A DNA stretch of 64,000 bases from Typha latifolia (lineage: Eukaryota; Streptophyta; Magnoliopsida; Poales; Typhaceae): positions 2,379,001 to 2,443,000 of the forward strand of contig CM034112.1 in the NCBI GenBank assembly GCA_019914945.1, given 5' to 3'. Below the pieces are notes generated by a model, which was given only the letters and a program-made list of their open reading frames with translations, made no database searches and was not told the DNA's origin. Below are positions 48,801 to 62,615 of this stretch, piece by piece (position 1 is the first letter of the stretch; every line of letters begins with the position of its first letter). The translations under genes and the position numbers were made by a program.

Positions 48801-51800
48801 ATGGATTTCGACGAGTACGAGTATCTGGAGAAGGCGGTGGAGAACCCAGAGCCGATGAAGGGGAAGGGATCGGCCAATGGCGTGGCTTCGGAGGAGAAGA
48901 AGCCTAGCCGGAGCTCCAGGAAGCGCTCCGACGAGGCTGGGCGCGATACCGAGCATCAACTAAAGCGGTCGAGATCGGAGGATGGTAGCGGCCGGGACCG
49001 TGACAGGCATCGGGAGAGAGGTAAAGAACGGGAAAGGGATCGCGATAAAAGCAGTAGGGAGCATAAGGAAAGGGAGGAGAGGAATGGGAAGGAAAGAGAA
49101 AGAGAGGTGGACAGGGATGCGAATCGAGAGCGTGAGCGTGAGCGAGAGCGAGATAGGGACAAGGGGAGAAAAAACCAGTTGGAGAGGCACCAGGAAGTGG
49201 AGCGAGAGAGGTACAATGATAGGAGCAAAGAAAGGGAGTTCAAAGAAAGAGATTTTAGAGAGAGAGATCGAGGTCCCAGGTAATTATTTCGTATTGTAGA
49301 TTATTCTCCTCGTTTTCCTGCATCGTTTCCCTTCAGTTTACAAATTTTTTGTATGTTTAAGTAGCAAATTTTTTGTTCTTGTAATGTTCTTTTAATGGAA
49401 GATTTTGCATCGAGCAATTTTATGTTTTAGAGATTGAAAGCTATGGGCAGGATATTTTCTTGTATTAATACTATATTACTTTATTTAATACGTGTGCATA
49501 TGAAATACACAGAAAACAAAATAGGACAATTTTGCAGCTTGAGTATGATATCCCCCCTCTTATAAGTATGTTCCACTTAATTACTACACTATTGGCACTT
49601 TGGTTAAAGCTCAAGTCTTTGGGATATCATGTAGACGTCCTAAAGATAGAAAGGAGGATGGAACAGAACTTGAGGCTGATCCAGAGAGGGATCAAAGAAC
49701 TGTATTTGCCTTTCAGGTTTGCCATTATATTTTCTTTTCTTCCCTTTTCTTCTTCTGTTTTGCAGTTCTTTAGTTGTACTGATCTATTTTTGTTCTTTCC
49801 ACAGATCTGTTTGAAGGCAGATGAAAGAGATGTGTATGAGTTCTTTTCCCGAGCTGGAAAGGTCAGTATTATCTTGAGTTGGTCTAGTCAAGTAACTGTT
49901 TATAGCATTAGATGTACTGCTAGGTGTATGCACAATGAAGGTTCTTTCTCATAAGCCAAGAGCACGAGTCAGTTCTTGTTATATTTTTAGAGCATTATCA
50001 GTTGCCTCAAACACTCAAATAAGAGTAAGATCGGTTTATCCTATATTTTTGGGTATCTACCAGGCATTTAGAGCTTAAGGCCTATGTTTGATGATAACTA
50101 ATTCATGTTATGTGTTTCTATGTAGAATTTTAATAAATTGAGAGCAATGAAAACTAAATGATGAACTTTTCCTGTTTGGCCTTGAAAAAAATATGGGATT
50201 TTGTGATCCAAGGGAAAAGAAGCTGTTGTTTGAAAAGGGAACATCAAACTTTCCATTTTTTGATTTGTAGAAATGCAAATTGAGCGAAAGAGTGAAATGA
50301 TGCTCAATTCTGTAATCTCATGCAATGAATAACAAACTACTGACTTATGTATCAAGTAACTCATTTCTTGGTAGTGCATAAATTTCCTAGTAGGACTTTC
50401 ATATATTGTTCCATTCCACAATTTTCTGTAACCTAAAATAGCATCTACTACAAGATATCGACAACCAAATCTTTACTCTCAAGTCACAACCATTTGGGGT
50501 TGGTCATATAGATCCATATCCTCCGTTCATCTCTATTTAATCAATTGCTAGCTAAATATTTGTAGAATTTGTCCTTACTGAGCGATTCAGTTGTCGACTT
50601 CAGTGTAAATGCATTCTATTGATATTCTAGAAACAAAACATCACTCATTGTACTTTATAGTTTATACTTTATAGTCACAGCACTTTGTTGCCCAGCCAAT
50701 CCCAGATATGTAAGTGGTATAACCTAAGTGCCTAGGTAGTTTGAGATGGGATTGCAGCGATCTTCTATCTCCATTTCAGGTTTTTGGTTTAGGTCATTTT
50801 CTAGTGATCAAAGACACTTTTCTTGTGTATTTACTGTTGCAATGAAATGTGACAGGGCATCATATAGGTCATGGTGCAATTATTTATGCTGTAGAGTGTC
50901 TCTGCCAGTGGAACCTTATAATTTAATGAGTTGACCTTTAAAAACTTTACACCATCGTTCATGTTTTACATCTATCTTAAAGTTAGGGTATGCCATTAAA
51001 ATATTTGAAGAATTAATATTTGCTATTACAGGTGAGGGATGTCCGTCTCATAACAGATCGCAATTCAAGACGTTCTAAGGGATTTGGGTATGTACTTCTG
51101 AAGAATGGTAATATTTTATGTCATACATGGATCGAGGAGTCATGCTTCCAAGACATACATTTCATTTTCATGCCAAATAATTCTGGAGTGAAACTAGCTA
51201 TGCTTGACTTGTTTGAAACTTTGATCAGCACCAACACTTGATTTTGTTATTTCTATCACACATACTTGAAAGTTGAAACTAGCTGTACTTTATTAGATAT
51301 TTTTGTCATGAAAATGTAGAATTATGATTAACATCCATCCTGGGGAATATATAGTTACTTGGTAATTTATGCAGTTTCGGAGATAGGTAGTCTATCTTGA
51401 AAACTTTACGATCAACATCTTTCATTTGTTTGGCTGGGAGAATGGGTCTTTCAAGGCTGAACCAATTTCTTAGTTGAACTTAAATTGATGGTCATAGATG
51501 GGGCGTAAGCTTGATTGCATCCATATTCACTTAAGTAGGCACTTGTCTTGCAGGCACTCTGACATGGTCTATTTATGATCATACTAAACAGTGCTCTTTG
51601 CCTAGATTACACAGCTATTGGAAATTTTCAATTTGTACCTTTCAATGATTTCTTTTCTTTCTGATTGCTTGATCTAGTATGGTTGCTTTGCAAAACAAGT
51701 ATACATGCAACACTACATATTAATGCTAAAGAAATTAGACATGTAGATTAGCTATTGAACTTATCTAGAAGATCAGATTGGCTCAGTTAATAGCAGAGGT

Positions 51801-54800
51801 ACACTTGGTCAGTTTACTTGCAAGTATTGCATTTGTAGTATCCATCTAAAACATTTCCTACCAATGTTGATATCTCAGTGTATGAATTTACAAGGTAATA
51901 TGTCTGATTACTTACCAATGGAGACGCTCAAACACTTCTCATTAGAAAAAGAAGTTAAAGTTAGATTGAGTAGATCCATTATGGCACTATTTATGAGGTC
52001 TTTATTAGACAACTCTAATTATTTGAGTGGTGATCGACTCTTTAGCCACAAGACTAAGCTCCATGGGAGGTAAAGAAGAAAGTCAGAAAGTATGACAACC
52101 ATCTTCATTTATGTGTTGATTTTCTTATATAGTAATTTATTATAATCATCTTCTTTTGTGATATTGTCTTTCTTATTTAGTAATCCAATTGATTGTGCGT
52201 ATTTATATGAAATGCAAGCTATCACTGGAGTTCTTTTGTTGCTGGACAACATAAGACTAATCAACAAGCAATCCATAATGAAGTGCAATATGGAGCTATA
52301 AACTAATCTTCAATGCTAAGATGCTGATGACAATTAAGCTCTCATTATGCATTTTCCTACTTGAATTGTTTGATTATCAGGTTATTGTAAATGCACAACT
52401 CCTTTCTTCTTAAGTTTCTTATTGGAGCCTTAACATTTTATGCTTACTTTTAGTTTGGGCAGCATATTGGAAATCAATGACCTATCATTAGATAAAAAAT
52501 GATTTGTTAAAATACAAACTACAAAGTGAACTTCATTTGGTACAACTTATGAATATGTTTCATCATTCTCGATTTATTAAAATATGATCACATAAATTAA
52601 TATTGTTCAGCTTGTGGTCCAGGTCCATGGGTCATCAAGTTCTATTACGTGCTTGTAGTATTTCTGAATTACGTGAAGGTACAACAAGCTTAATGATGCA
52701 ATATATGTCCTAATGACCTGTGCAATGACTTTTGTAATTAATATGTGCAGTTATGTTGAGTTTTATGACTCCATGTCAGTCCCAATGGCGATAGCTCTAT
52801 CAGGCCAGCTACTTCTAGGCCAACCAGTAATGGTTAAGCCCTCAGAGGCTGAGAAGAACTTAGCGCAGTCAACTACAACTGCTGGAGCTGGTGGGTCCAC
52901 TGGGACTGGTGGAGCTAGAAAACTCTATGTTGGCAATCTTCACTTAAACATTACTGAAGTTCAACTACGTCAGGTATACAAGAAAAATATCTTCTTGACT
53001 TTGATTACTGACTGAACAAAGTGGCGCATATATCCAGTTTATTGATACATTAATATACATTGGGAGAGTCTCATCACGACACATTTATATTGTGTTTGCA
53101 GTAAAGGACTTGTCATATGGAATTAATGTGAGTTTGGCTTTCTTTTGTTTGCCAAATGCATCAAATATAAAGTCCTGGTAGATTAAGAGGTTGCATGATT
53201 GCTAATGTGGCTACATGTTGCTCATGAATGAACACACTGTTGACACTGAAATTGGTTTGGAAGAAACTATTTAGAAATTCGCTATTCATCTTCACAGCAT
53301 GTAGGCAGCTGCATCATTTCTGAGTAATTTTTAGTTGTCAGCTTTTTTGGTATCTGTTTTCATTTCAAACTCAGTTATTTTATGCTCTGACTGCCAGTGT
53401 ATCTTAGCCATATATGTACATATAGCTGCAGTGATCTTACTTTTATCTTATTCATACCTGGATTTGGCTTTTTATTATTTTTTGTTGATATGCTGAAAGG
53501 TGTAACTTTGATTCTTGGATAGTATTATATGAGGTTGTGAAGGGCCTCTTTATGCTCTATAATCCATCTTTATCTGTCCTTTATACACTTTCTTGAGTGC
53601 ATATTTGTGCTCTTTTATCCATGTTACATGTATTCTTAGTTTATGTGATGCGAGAATGTGTTAAAAAAGATTCTAGGATACTAATCAACTCTTGATCTGA
53701 ATCATATCAGAAAATGCATGGTTCTTTGTCCATGCATGTGCACGTTTTGTGTGTATGTTACATACATGTGTTCATGAGTTGACCAACTTACTACTGTAAT
53801 GTGAATAGTGACTGAATTACGAGAAGTTAAGTAGGACTTTGCTGGGGTTTCTTAGTTTAGCCTAATTAGGTTAACCTTTCCTACTTATGGGAAGATTTTA
53901 ATCTTATAGTGGGGATGTTTCGTATGTTACTACAAGGATAGTCAGATGAAACATCAGGTTCTGCCAGATCCCTTCTCATATATGTTTCCTTAACTACGTG
54001 TCTTACATGTAAGAGTGTATATTTCAGGTTTTTGAATCATTTGGCATAGTAGAGCTTGTTCAGTTACCCCTTGATCCACAGACTGGACTCTGCAAAGGTT
54101 TCGGGTTTGTTCAAGTAAGTAGCACCTTTAAATTACTGCTTTTGGCCTCATGAAACAGTCTTATGGTTTCTGTCTGTTGTACTAGTTTGCGCGCCTTGAA
54201 GATGCAGTAGCTGCTCAAAGTATAAATGGGCAACTCGACATTGCTGGCAGGACAATCAAGGTATGTTACTTATTTAATTATAACTTTTATTGTTGTTGGT
54301 TAGTGGCTGATGATAGAAATTATTTGTTCTTTAATTTGACTTGCATATATTTCTAGGTTTCTGCAGTCACAGATCAAGTTGGAATGCAAGATGCTGGTGG
54401 AAATGCTGGTGATTTGGATGATGATGAGGGTGGAGGCTTGGTATGTATCAACCTTTTTCTTGGTCAATCTCTTTCTCTTCTTGTAATTAATTAGCTGATT
54501 ATATAAATTGGTTTTTTTCCTTAGATTTATGATATTTTGGATTTTGTATCTCTATGCTGAATCTTGTTTATGCTTACTTTTTCTAGCTAACAGTGCCCGG
54601 TAGGCATTTGATAATGCCCCGTGCCATCCATTTATTAACCCCGTGGCTCTTGTGCTGACCTTGTGTCACTTCATGCCAAACCAGGACAGGTTATTCAACT
54701 GGAGAATGTGTCTCATGCCAACTAGCAGGGTCAGCATCTACCATGATGATGGTTAATTGACATGGTGATCCGTTGATGTATATATTGTCATCGTTTAATC

Positions 54801-56920
54801 TCAAAGTGGATTCTGAACTATATGCAAAAGTTTGTCACTTATTCGCAAATCTCTAGAAACATAGACGTGAGAGAATGTGTTTTATGGTTGCCAATTGTAT
54901 CAACAATCTGTTTGGCAAAAACTTGAGAAATAGATTTTTTAAAGGCAGTAAAATTTTATGTTAGAAGATTATAACAGATTAGTAACAACAGTTTTAGTAG
55001 GACGGAGGAATAGAGGTCTCAACTCTCATAAAGAGTACTTCTGTCACCATGAGAGTTCTCGGTTTTAGGAGCTTCTTTTGTTTTCCTGCTATTTTAGAAT
55101 TTTGATAGCAATCATAGCATAGAAATTGAAGAGCGGGTAACTGGAATATCTAGTCCTGGTACTGAGCAGCTGAATTATGTCTTCATCTGACTGATGCTTG
55201 TTCCTTGTAATGTCAATATGCAATTTTTAGCAAATTATGTATTCATCTATCTTGTTGCATTTTGAGCTTTGGGATTGTGATGTGACTTTGGTGGATTTCT
55301 ACCTTGGTTTGGTAGCTAAACTAGTTGCGTAATGTTATAAATATCTTGCACTTTAATGCTATGATCTGGTCTTAATATAGTTAGAATAACTTCTTTTACA
55401 TTCCTTACCTAATTTCACTCTGTACTTATCCCATACAAAGTTGTGATCAGTATTACCTGGGTGCTCTACTGGACTACTAATGGTCTGTGGCTATTTTTTA
55501 TAAGGCTTACTAATATGCAGAAAATGAGAACAATTCCACAAATATCTTTTTTGCCTGAATTTGTGGACTTCGTATTTTCTTGCCTATTAGAAATGCTTGT
55601 GACAAATGCGTGTTCAACTTGTTTCGCTGTTATCTACTGAGCTCATACTACTATTGTTATCTTGCAGTCATTAAATGCTCGTTCTAGAGCTCTTCTCATG
55701 CAGAAACTGGACCGCAGTGGCACCAGGTTTGATGGCACTCATTGTCTTTTGCTTTACCCTTGGATATGCTAATACAGAGTTTTAAGTATTAATAGTGACC
55801 TGTCCAAACTTAAAGATTCTTATCTGGATGCCTTTGCATCGCAGGGTGCCTTCTTTTTCCATTCAATCAAGTCTTTACAGACAAACAGATGGGCTCTCTC
55901 CAAATTTATATCTTGGACAAGTCTTATTTGACACTTTTAACTTTAATATGCAGTATTGCTGGTGCAATAGTCACACATGCAGCCAGCGATGCAGGCACTG
56001 CACCAACTGCATCACTTTTTGGTCATCCTGCGGTGGCTAATCCTGTTGTACAGCCCACTCTACCTGCGCTTGTTGGCTTTCCAGGTCTTACTCATCCAGT
56101 CACTCCAGCAGCACAACCAGTCTTAGAAGCTATTGGTATTCCCAGTGAATGCTTGCTGCTGAAGAATATGTTTGATCCGAGTGCGGAGGTCTGTTTATGT
56201 CTTTTTCTGATGTCATGATTCCAGTTTCCCTTTTTTCTTATAAGAATCATAGCTGCTAACATAATACAATTTGCTCCAGACTGAACCAGCTTTTGAGTTG
56301 GATATTGAGGAAGATGTTCAAGAGGAGTGTTCCAAATTTGGCATTGTAAAGCATATCTATGTGGACAAGTGAGATACTGCACTTCTTATTTGTGTTAATA
56401 CTTAGTGCAAACAGTGAGATTTACTACACTGTAGAAGTATTCATAATTTGGAACTGAGATTCAATGTTAAGCTACACCTATCAGGGCATTAAAATGGCCG
56501 AGATCCATCATTCCAAGAATGCATAATTTTTTGAAGGATAATATGATGGATTAAGATAGTCTAGTTTGCTGTAATTTGTAAATATGCCTGCTCTTCTTAG
56601 AATTTATGTAATGTAAGTTGTGTTACTGACTTACTGCTAAACTATATTGAGTTGGTTGTCTCACATTAACGTGATTTTGCAACAGAAACAGTGCTGGCCA
56701 TGTGTACTTGAGGTTCGACAGTATAAATTCAGCTACTAATGCTCAGCAAGCACTCCATGGAAGGTGGTTCGCTGGAAAGATGATCACAGCAACATACATG
56801 GTAATGCACTCTTTAATTGTCAGTGTTGTGTCTTCATTGGATTCCATCCCGGGCTGAGTTTTATCTGTTATTTTCCAGCTTCCCCAGAACTATGAAGCAA
56901 AGTTCCCAGATAGCAGCTGA
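48801..56920 (+). CDS. RBM39/CAPER-like splicing factor (SF-CC1 family)
   Basis: Thirteen exons (48801-49279, 49635-49716, 49805-49861, 51032-51087, 52751-52973, 54028-54114, 54186-54260, 54357-54440, 55668-55726, 55954-56188, 56280-56368, 56686-56800, 56879-56920) join into 560 residues. MDFDEYEYLEKAVENPEP opens the plant orthologues (At2g16940). An RE/RD-rich arginine domain (about 40-160) is followed by ADPERDQRTVFAFQ, RRM1 (about 181-260; RNP motif SKGFGYVEF), RRM2 (about 281-355; KLYVGNL, CKGFGFVQF) and, after a Pro/Ala linker, a C-terminal RRM (about 463-548) of the UHM type with RWF matching its RxF loop (RWFAGKMI). The family couples U2AF/SF1-type contacts to 3' splice-site selection in the nucleus. 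It is complete. Introns 4, 5 and 8 exceed 1 kb. Exon 2 is only readable in the frame set by exon 1; other frames there are shadows. Confidence 0.95.
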
Positions 56921-58430
56921 AGTAGTCCCAGAAGGTGAACACATAATTCTGAATCTACCATTGGTGATGGTTGACCTGACTCAGACGAGGATCATGCCTA
57001 TGCCCCTTTTACTTACTCTTTAATCCCTACACCTGCTCAAATGAAATACGGAAATCCTTCTATTGTTTGTGCAATCTTTGGGTTTTCAGGGCTTAATCTT
57101 CGTATGATCTGTCTTAAGTTATGTATTGTAAGCTCATGACTAGTAGTCATTTCGAGTAAACATTCTCCTGGTGGGATTGTGCTGAGTACTTGATAAGTTT
57201 ATGCTTTAAAATTCTCTTAAGAGTTGGGTAACTATCTCTATTCTACCTGTATCTTTCCTGGCATCTCAACACTTTCACCTCTCGAGAATCCTGATCTAAT
57301 GTTAATTGCTGAGGTGGCCAAATTTTTGGTTACATTTGCCTACCATTGTGCCTCACTTATTGGCCATATCAGTACATAGATGTGTCATGGGTTCAATTTA
57401 TATCGGTATTGTGATTTAGTAGATTTTTATATTAGAGAGTTACATGTGCATAAGAGAGTTGATATAGTTGTCAATATATAAATGACTAGTCTTTTTACTC
57501 TTAGCTTATAATTAGTATATGTGTAACAAACTTGTGACCTTTTTGGATGAGAGAACAAAAGGTAATGGAAGCTGTGATTTATTTTCATTCATTTTAAGCC
57601 ACTTTATATTAGTATATTAACTAAATAATAATTTATCTCAATACTAGTTTATTTATATTTTCTAATTGCTATTTTACCCTTGCAAAAATGTTATTTCAAT
57701 CATTCTCTCTTTTCTCTGTTCATCCATCTACTATAAAATATTTTTCAATTATTCATGAAAATATCTCTACTTTTAATATTAAGTGTAATTATTATAATTT
57801 ATGAATAAATATCATAATAGCTTAAACGATATAATATCTATTATGCAAGTTTAAAATGAGCATGAAAGTATTTATTTTAAAGAACATGTAGTCAATCAAT
57901 CATCTCCTCAAAGAGCCCCCAGATTGGGACTGAGATCCATCCTAGCGACGGCTGTGCTAAAGTAGCGAAATTTTAATATCTATTCTATTAATCTAATTTA
58001 AATCAATCGAAGGGCATCTGAGTAAAATTCTTTTTACCTTTATTTTATATCATATCAAATATAATCATTACATCTTTATTTTAGAATATAAGTAAATATA
58101 GAAATAATTATTTCTAAAATAAAAATATAAATTAAATTTTGCTATTCTTATTCGTATCAATTCTAGATGTAAACAGAGGCTTAAGTTGCCCTGTAGCCTT
58201 CCAACCATTCCAAGGGGTATGAGCATGTTACATAGAGTTAAATAAGTAGGAAATGAATTCTTTTTTAAAATTCTACTTATCGGATCCGCATGTTACAATC
58301 TCGTACCCGTTAGTAGAAGGCCCACAGAGATCTCCACATCCGGTGCACCCTCACCTCGCGTAGACCAATCTAAAACCCATGGACTGGCCTTCTCATCGGA
58401 CGGCTCACCTCTCTCCAAATGCCAAGTACG
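56921..58430. other. Intergenic, no gene seen
   Basis: AT-rich DNA. A slightly richer patch at 57910-57975 (GGGACTGAGATCCATCC) may be a MITE piece. No coding sequence is supported. Confidence 0.5.
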
Positions 58431-58432
58431 TG

Positions 58433-58497
58433 CTAACCCTAACCGAGAAGGGCGACCAGTTCGCTGTTACTGGTGTGAGATTGATATGCTATAAAAA
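58433..58497 (+). promoter_or_regulatory. Core promoter of the Alba gene
   Basis: CTAACCCTAACC (58433-58444, telomere-like) is followed by TATAAAAA at 58490-58497. A leader exon from about 58525 with a splice donor at 58577 (TTGGTG/GTAAGA) would place a leader intron before the coding start at 58986; the intron holds a TC microsatellite and TTTAGGGTTT. Confidence 0.5.
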
Positions 58498-58614
58498 GCA
58501 GTGGCGGTTGCCGAGGGAGCTTTCGGGCGGAATAGAAGAAAACGAGCCGTTGAAGAGGGCGACCGAGCAATTGGTGGTAAGAAACCTCATGTCTTTCGCC
58601 CCACGCAAGCCCTA

Positions 58615-58617
<3 letters not shown>

Positions 58618-58650
<33 letters not shown>
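58618..58650 (+). repeat. (TC)n microsatellite
   Basis: About 16 TC units in the presumed leader intron of the Alba gene. Confidence 0.9.
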
Positions 58651-58654
<4 letters not shown>

Positions 58655-58985
58655 GCCTCTCTTTCTCTCTGTTCGTAGTGTTCTTCGCTCTCCGTTACGT
58701 TTTAGAATAAGTACTTGCTGTTCAGAACGAGATAACTTTGAGTCATTTGGGTTTTATTGTCTTCGTTGGACCAAATGATGCCCGACGTGATTTTTTTTTT
58801 TTTTTTTTTACTTTTTGGTTTGAAAATTTCTTCTTTGGATGTGATAAAACTGTCGCTTTTCTTTTGTTTTTGTTTTGTGAGGAGTCGTGATGTTTTAGGG
58901 TTTGTTGGTCGTCGACAGATTCGATTTTGATGCTGATTTTATTTTTATTTTTCTTCTTTTGTTATCTTTTCGGGGGGTGAGGAAG

Positions 58986-61900
58986 ATGGATCGGTACCAG
59001 AGGGTGGAGAAACCAAGGGAGGATACCCCGATTAAGGAGAATGAGATTCGTATCACCACTCAGGGGAGAATGCGCAGCTACATAACGTATGCTACCAGTC
59101 TGTTGCAGGTATGAGATGTGTTTTGAGAAATGTAGCGTTGTATCCATTTTTTTTTTGGGTTAAAAAAATGTTATTGTGGACGGTGATAATAAAAATGTAT
59201 ACTTGAGAATATGCAATTTGAATAATTCTACGGATCTCTTTATTATCTTGTGGATTTAAGTACAATAAATTATATAGTTGACCACATCTGATTTCTCATG
59301 AATAAGTAAGGGTGAGGTAAAATTATGGCAAGTAATTCAAAATTTGTATGATTGCATTCGATACTTTTTGTTTGAGATGTATCCATTTAGTCTGTAGAAA
59401 TAGACAATTCATTCTTATTAGCTTAATAGGTATTAATATTGTTAATTGGGTTGATGCAATAGTATACTGTAGGTAAAGGTATTTAGAGCACCACTAACTG
59501 AAACATGTTCCGAATTTCTACATTTGAATCTCCTGTAAATATTTTTGGGACTTTGAACCTGTCAAAACTGCTGGAACTGTTTACACTGAAACTCAAAGCC
59601 TTATAAAGACAGAAACCGATTACCATGAACCCTGATAATTATTGCAATGCTCTATCTTTAGTTCCTTTACTATCTAAGAGCTGATAACTTTTGATGGTTT
59701 AGTTTTGTATGCTGAGAACTTTCAGCAGTTCAACAAGAGTTCCATTTTCCATAAGTCACCTTGTTATGCAGATAGATATCTTCATTTCATTAACAATATA
59801 TGTATTAACTTTTCAGGAAAAAGGTTCAGATGAGATTGTATTCAAGGCAATGGGAAGAGCTATCAACAAAACTGTCATGATTGTTGAACTTGTCAAGGTA
59901 CTATATGTACCCTCTTAGAGCTTGTATACTCCTAAGTCTCTCTTTATCTCCTCCCTCTCTCCCTCGTTGACAAGCATTTGCCTATTCTCACTTTAACTGT
60001 CATCATCTGCAGAGAAGGATTGTTGGTCTTCATCAGAATACTGCCATTTCTTCTACTGATATCACTGATACATGGGAACCATTGGAAGAAGGCCTGCTGC
60101 CGTAAGCAATCGAATTGTTATATTTCAGAATGAAACATTTCTTGCTCAATGGCATTATTGAACATAATGTGTTAATTTCGATTTGATGTTGGCTATTTGG
60201 AGTTCTTCTTGGCCTTATTGTAATTGTGGTCTTTGTTTTGCAGTCTTGAGACCACTAGGCATGTGTCTATGATTACAATAACATTGTCCAAGAAGGAACT
60301 TGACAAGACCTCTGTTGGGTGAGTGTACAAGATTTATCTAATTCCATTTCATTTTAGGCAGCATATTACCACTGAAAAAATGGATTATTGAAGTAGTTGC
60401 AACTTTGTAGCTTTCTTATTTGCAACATATGTGGACAACCTTGTAGTTATAGCTATTACTTGCTTTTGCTTATTGCTACTTGTGAATCAGATCTAATTTT
60501 TGAACTTATTCTCATTTGTAGTTATCCATATGTGTAGTCCTTCTATTTTTGAGTTATTGAATTTGTTTAGGAAGTTCACATTCTTGTAGTATTCATGTTA
60601 TTACACACGACCATTTCTTAATAGGGAAAGTCAATTTAATTAATGTATATTGAAGTAGCATAAACAATCTGGTCCAATTTTTTGTTCTTTTTAGAGGCTT
60701 CATTATTCTTGGATCAGATTTAGCAGTTATAGTTGGAACTTAGTTTTTTGCTTAGATATTATCTCAGAATTGGAAGATTCTAGATTTACCACAAGAAATT
60801 ATGTTTTTAAGCTTTAAGAAATGGAGTCTATATCCATGTTTTAAACTAATATGGTTTTATGGTTTGTCTCAGTTGAAAATTGCAATGTAGAACTTAATTT
60901 TCATGTCAGGCTGGTAATGATTGGAATGCAGAAGATAGCTTAAGCTTGTATATCCTTTCCTTATGGCAATATTTCATATCCAACTTTGGATTCTGATAAA
61001 TTCAACCGAAAATAAAATTTCTAGAAGTAAAGCAAGCAGCATTTTTACCCAACTTCTAAACACTTGGAGCTTTGCTGTTAATTATGAGAACAAGTATGTG
61101 CAAGACAAAGATCACAAAAGGTCAGGACCACCAAGAGACAAATAATAATCAAATTTTAATTTATTTTAGTGAATTGCTGTTTTCGAGGGCTTATGCCTTA
61201 ATTATGAAAAATTGTGCTCTTTTAGCTGATGAAGACAACAGTTTTTACATGCCTGTGGGATACCTAACCTTCTAATTTCCATTATTTAAATACTCATAGA
61301 CTGTGAAATACAAGAATAAGGTTTAACTTATTTATAATCATTCAATGTTTGTTGTTTTATCATTTATGTGGTAAAGTTATTGAATATTGCATGTTCTGCT
61401 TTTTAATTTCTAGGATACATCTATCTTCTCTTAATTGATGCTAAATTTTCTGAATCAATACTATCATATTCCTAGCAAAGCTTCTTGCTTGTGACTCTGT
61501 GTTTCATTATCAACCTATTATGTTACTTTCAGTAGAAACCTTTTTCATTTTATTAGTACAGTGGCACTTCAAGTGCTCTTAACAGATTTTATTATTTATC
61601 CATTAATCCATTGGTGACTGGTTGGTTAGAAAATTGAAGATCAGAGATTGCTTGAGATGGACTAGGGCATCATATAAAGTTATCTAATGCGAGCTGTTTG
61701 TAAGCTGTTAGCTTTTTCAACAAATAGGTGCAAGATTGTTGGTTATATTGTATAAGTATCTTGCATCATTCTTATAGAGTGTATGGTCCTGTCAGCTGTC
61801 CAAGTACATAACTTTGCATTGCCCTTGGTAATGTAGAAGGTGGTGTTTAGTTTGTTTCCAGCTTATCCAGCAAAGAGTTTCTTATGCAACTTTGCTTTTC

Positions 61901-62615
61901 GCAGGTATCAATCTCCTTTACCAGAGGATCAGGTGAAACCATTAGTACAATTTGACTACGAAGGAGGTATGCATGTGATCCATCTTTCTCTTTTTAATTT
62001 TGTTGATATATCTCTAAGCTCATGTTTTTTGACTTTATGTTGATTATGTAGAGGAATTGCCAGTTGGTCGAGGGAGAGGCCATGGTGGTCGTGGCTGGGG
62101 AAGGGCTCGTGGTAATTTGACCATCCTGAAATGAATAGTTGTTTGATTCTACTTCTACATATGGATTATCTACTTTCCAAGAATTTGTAATGGGGTGCCG
62201 ATTCGGGACAATTAATTTTAGGAAATGGTGTTACTGACTTTGGTGATGGAGGCTGGGACAACCGTGCACATGAATATGGTACCAATGGCTATGCTCGTGG
62301 TAGAGGTCGTAATTTCAGAGGCCATGGTAGAAGAGGATATAATGGCCACCCTGATTATCAACAAGAAGCTGGTGGCTACAATGATGAGGCTCCTGCTCCC
62401 ACCCAATGGAGAGGTGGGCAATTATTCTTCCAAATCCGATAAACTATCTAACTTATATGAGATGTTCTTAAACCAACATTTAGTTTATGTAAGGCCATCT
62501 GGATGCAGGTCGTGGTCGTGGAAGGGGACTGACCCGTGGAAGGGGACTGACCCGAGGTAGGGGCCGCGATGGTAAATCAAATGGGCTGATCAATGCAGTT
62601 TCCGTCGGGGCATAA
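58986..62615 (+). CDS. Alba-domain DNA/RNA-binding protein with RG-rich tail
   Basis: Eight exons (58986-59108, 59817-59897, 60013-60101, 60244-60318, 61905-61966, 62052-62111, 62222-62413, 62509-62615) join into 262 residues. MDRYQRVEKPR and NEIRITTQGRMRSYITYAT, then FKAMGRAINKTVMIVELVKR, define the Alba fold (about 18-110) of the long plant Alba class (At1g76010/At1g20220, related to the Rpp25/ribonuclease P side). The tail from about 150 is rich in RG/RGG (GRGRGHGGRGWGRARG, GRGRNFRGHGRRG), typical of RNA binding. Such proteins act in mRNA stability and stress granules, and some bind R-loops. The last exon contains a perfect 18-base tandem duplication encoding RGRGLT twice. The start is set by the conserved MDRYQ; the ATG at 58379 lies upstream of the TATA box and was rejected. 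Confidence 0.94.

Noticed and set aside
48956..49243. Minus-strand serine/leucine/arginine frames over the RBM39-like exon 1
   Set aside because: They are the complement of the Arg/Glu-rich coding sequence, a usual shadow.
49532..49954. 140-codon frame in the RBM39-like gene
   Set aside because: It crosses introns and reads exon 2 in the wrong frame; the correct frame gives ADPERDQRTVFAFQ.
54742..54817. Box C/D snoRNA candidate in an RBM39 intron (ATGATGA ... CTGA)
   Set aside because: The terminal stem is weak and internal D'/C' boxes are unconvincing; such short boxes occur by chance.
58379..58615. 78-codon frame upstream of the Alba gene (MDWPSHRTAH...)
   Set aside because: It begins upstream of the TATA box and spans the leader; the Alba fold starts at the conserved MDRYQ at 58986.
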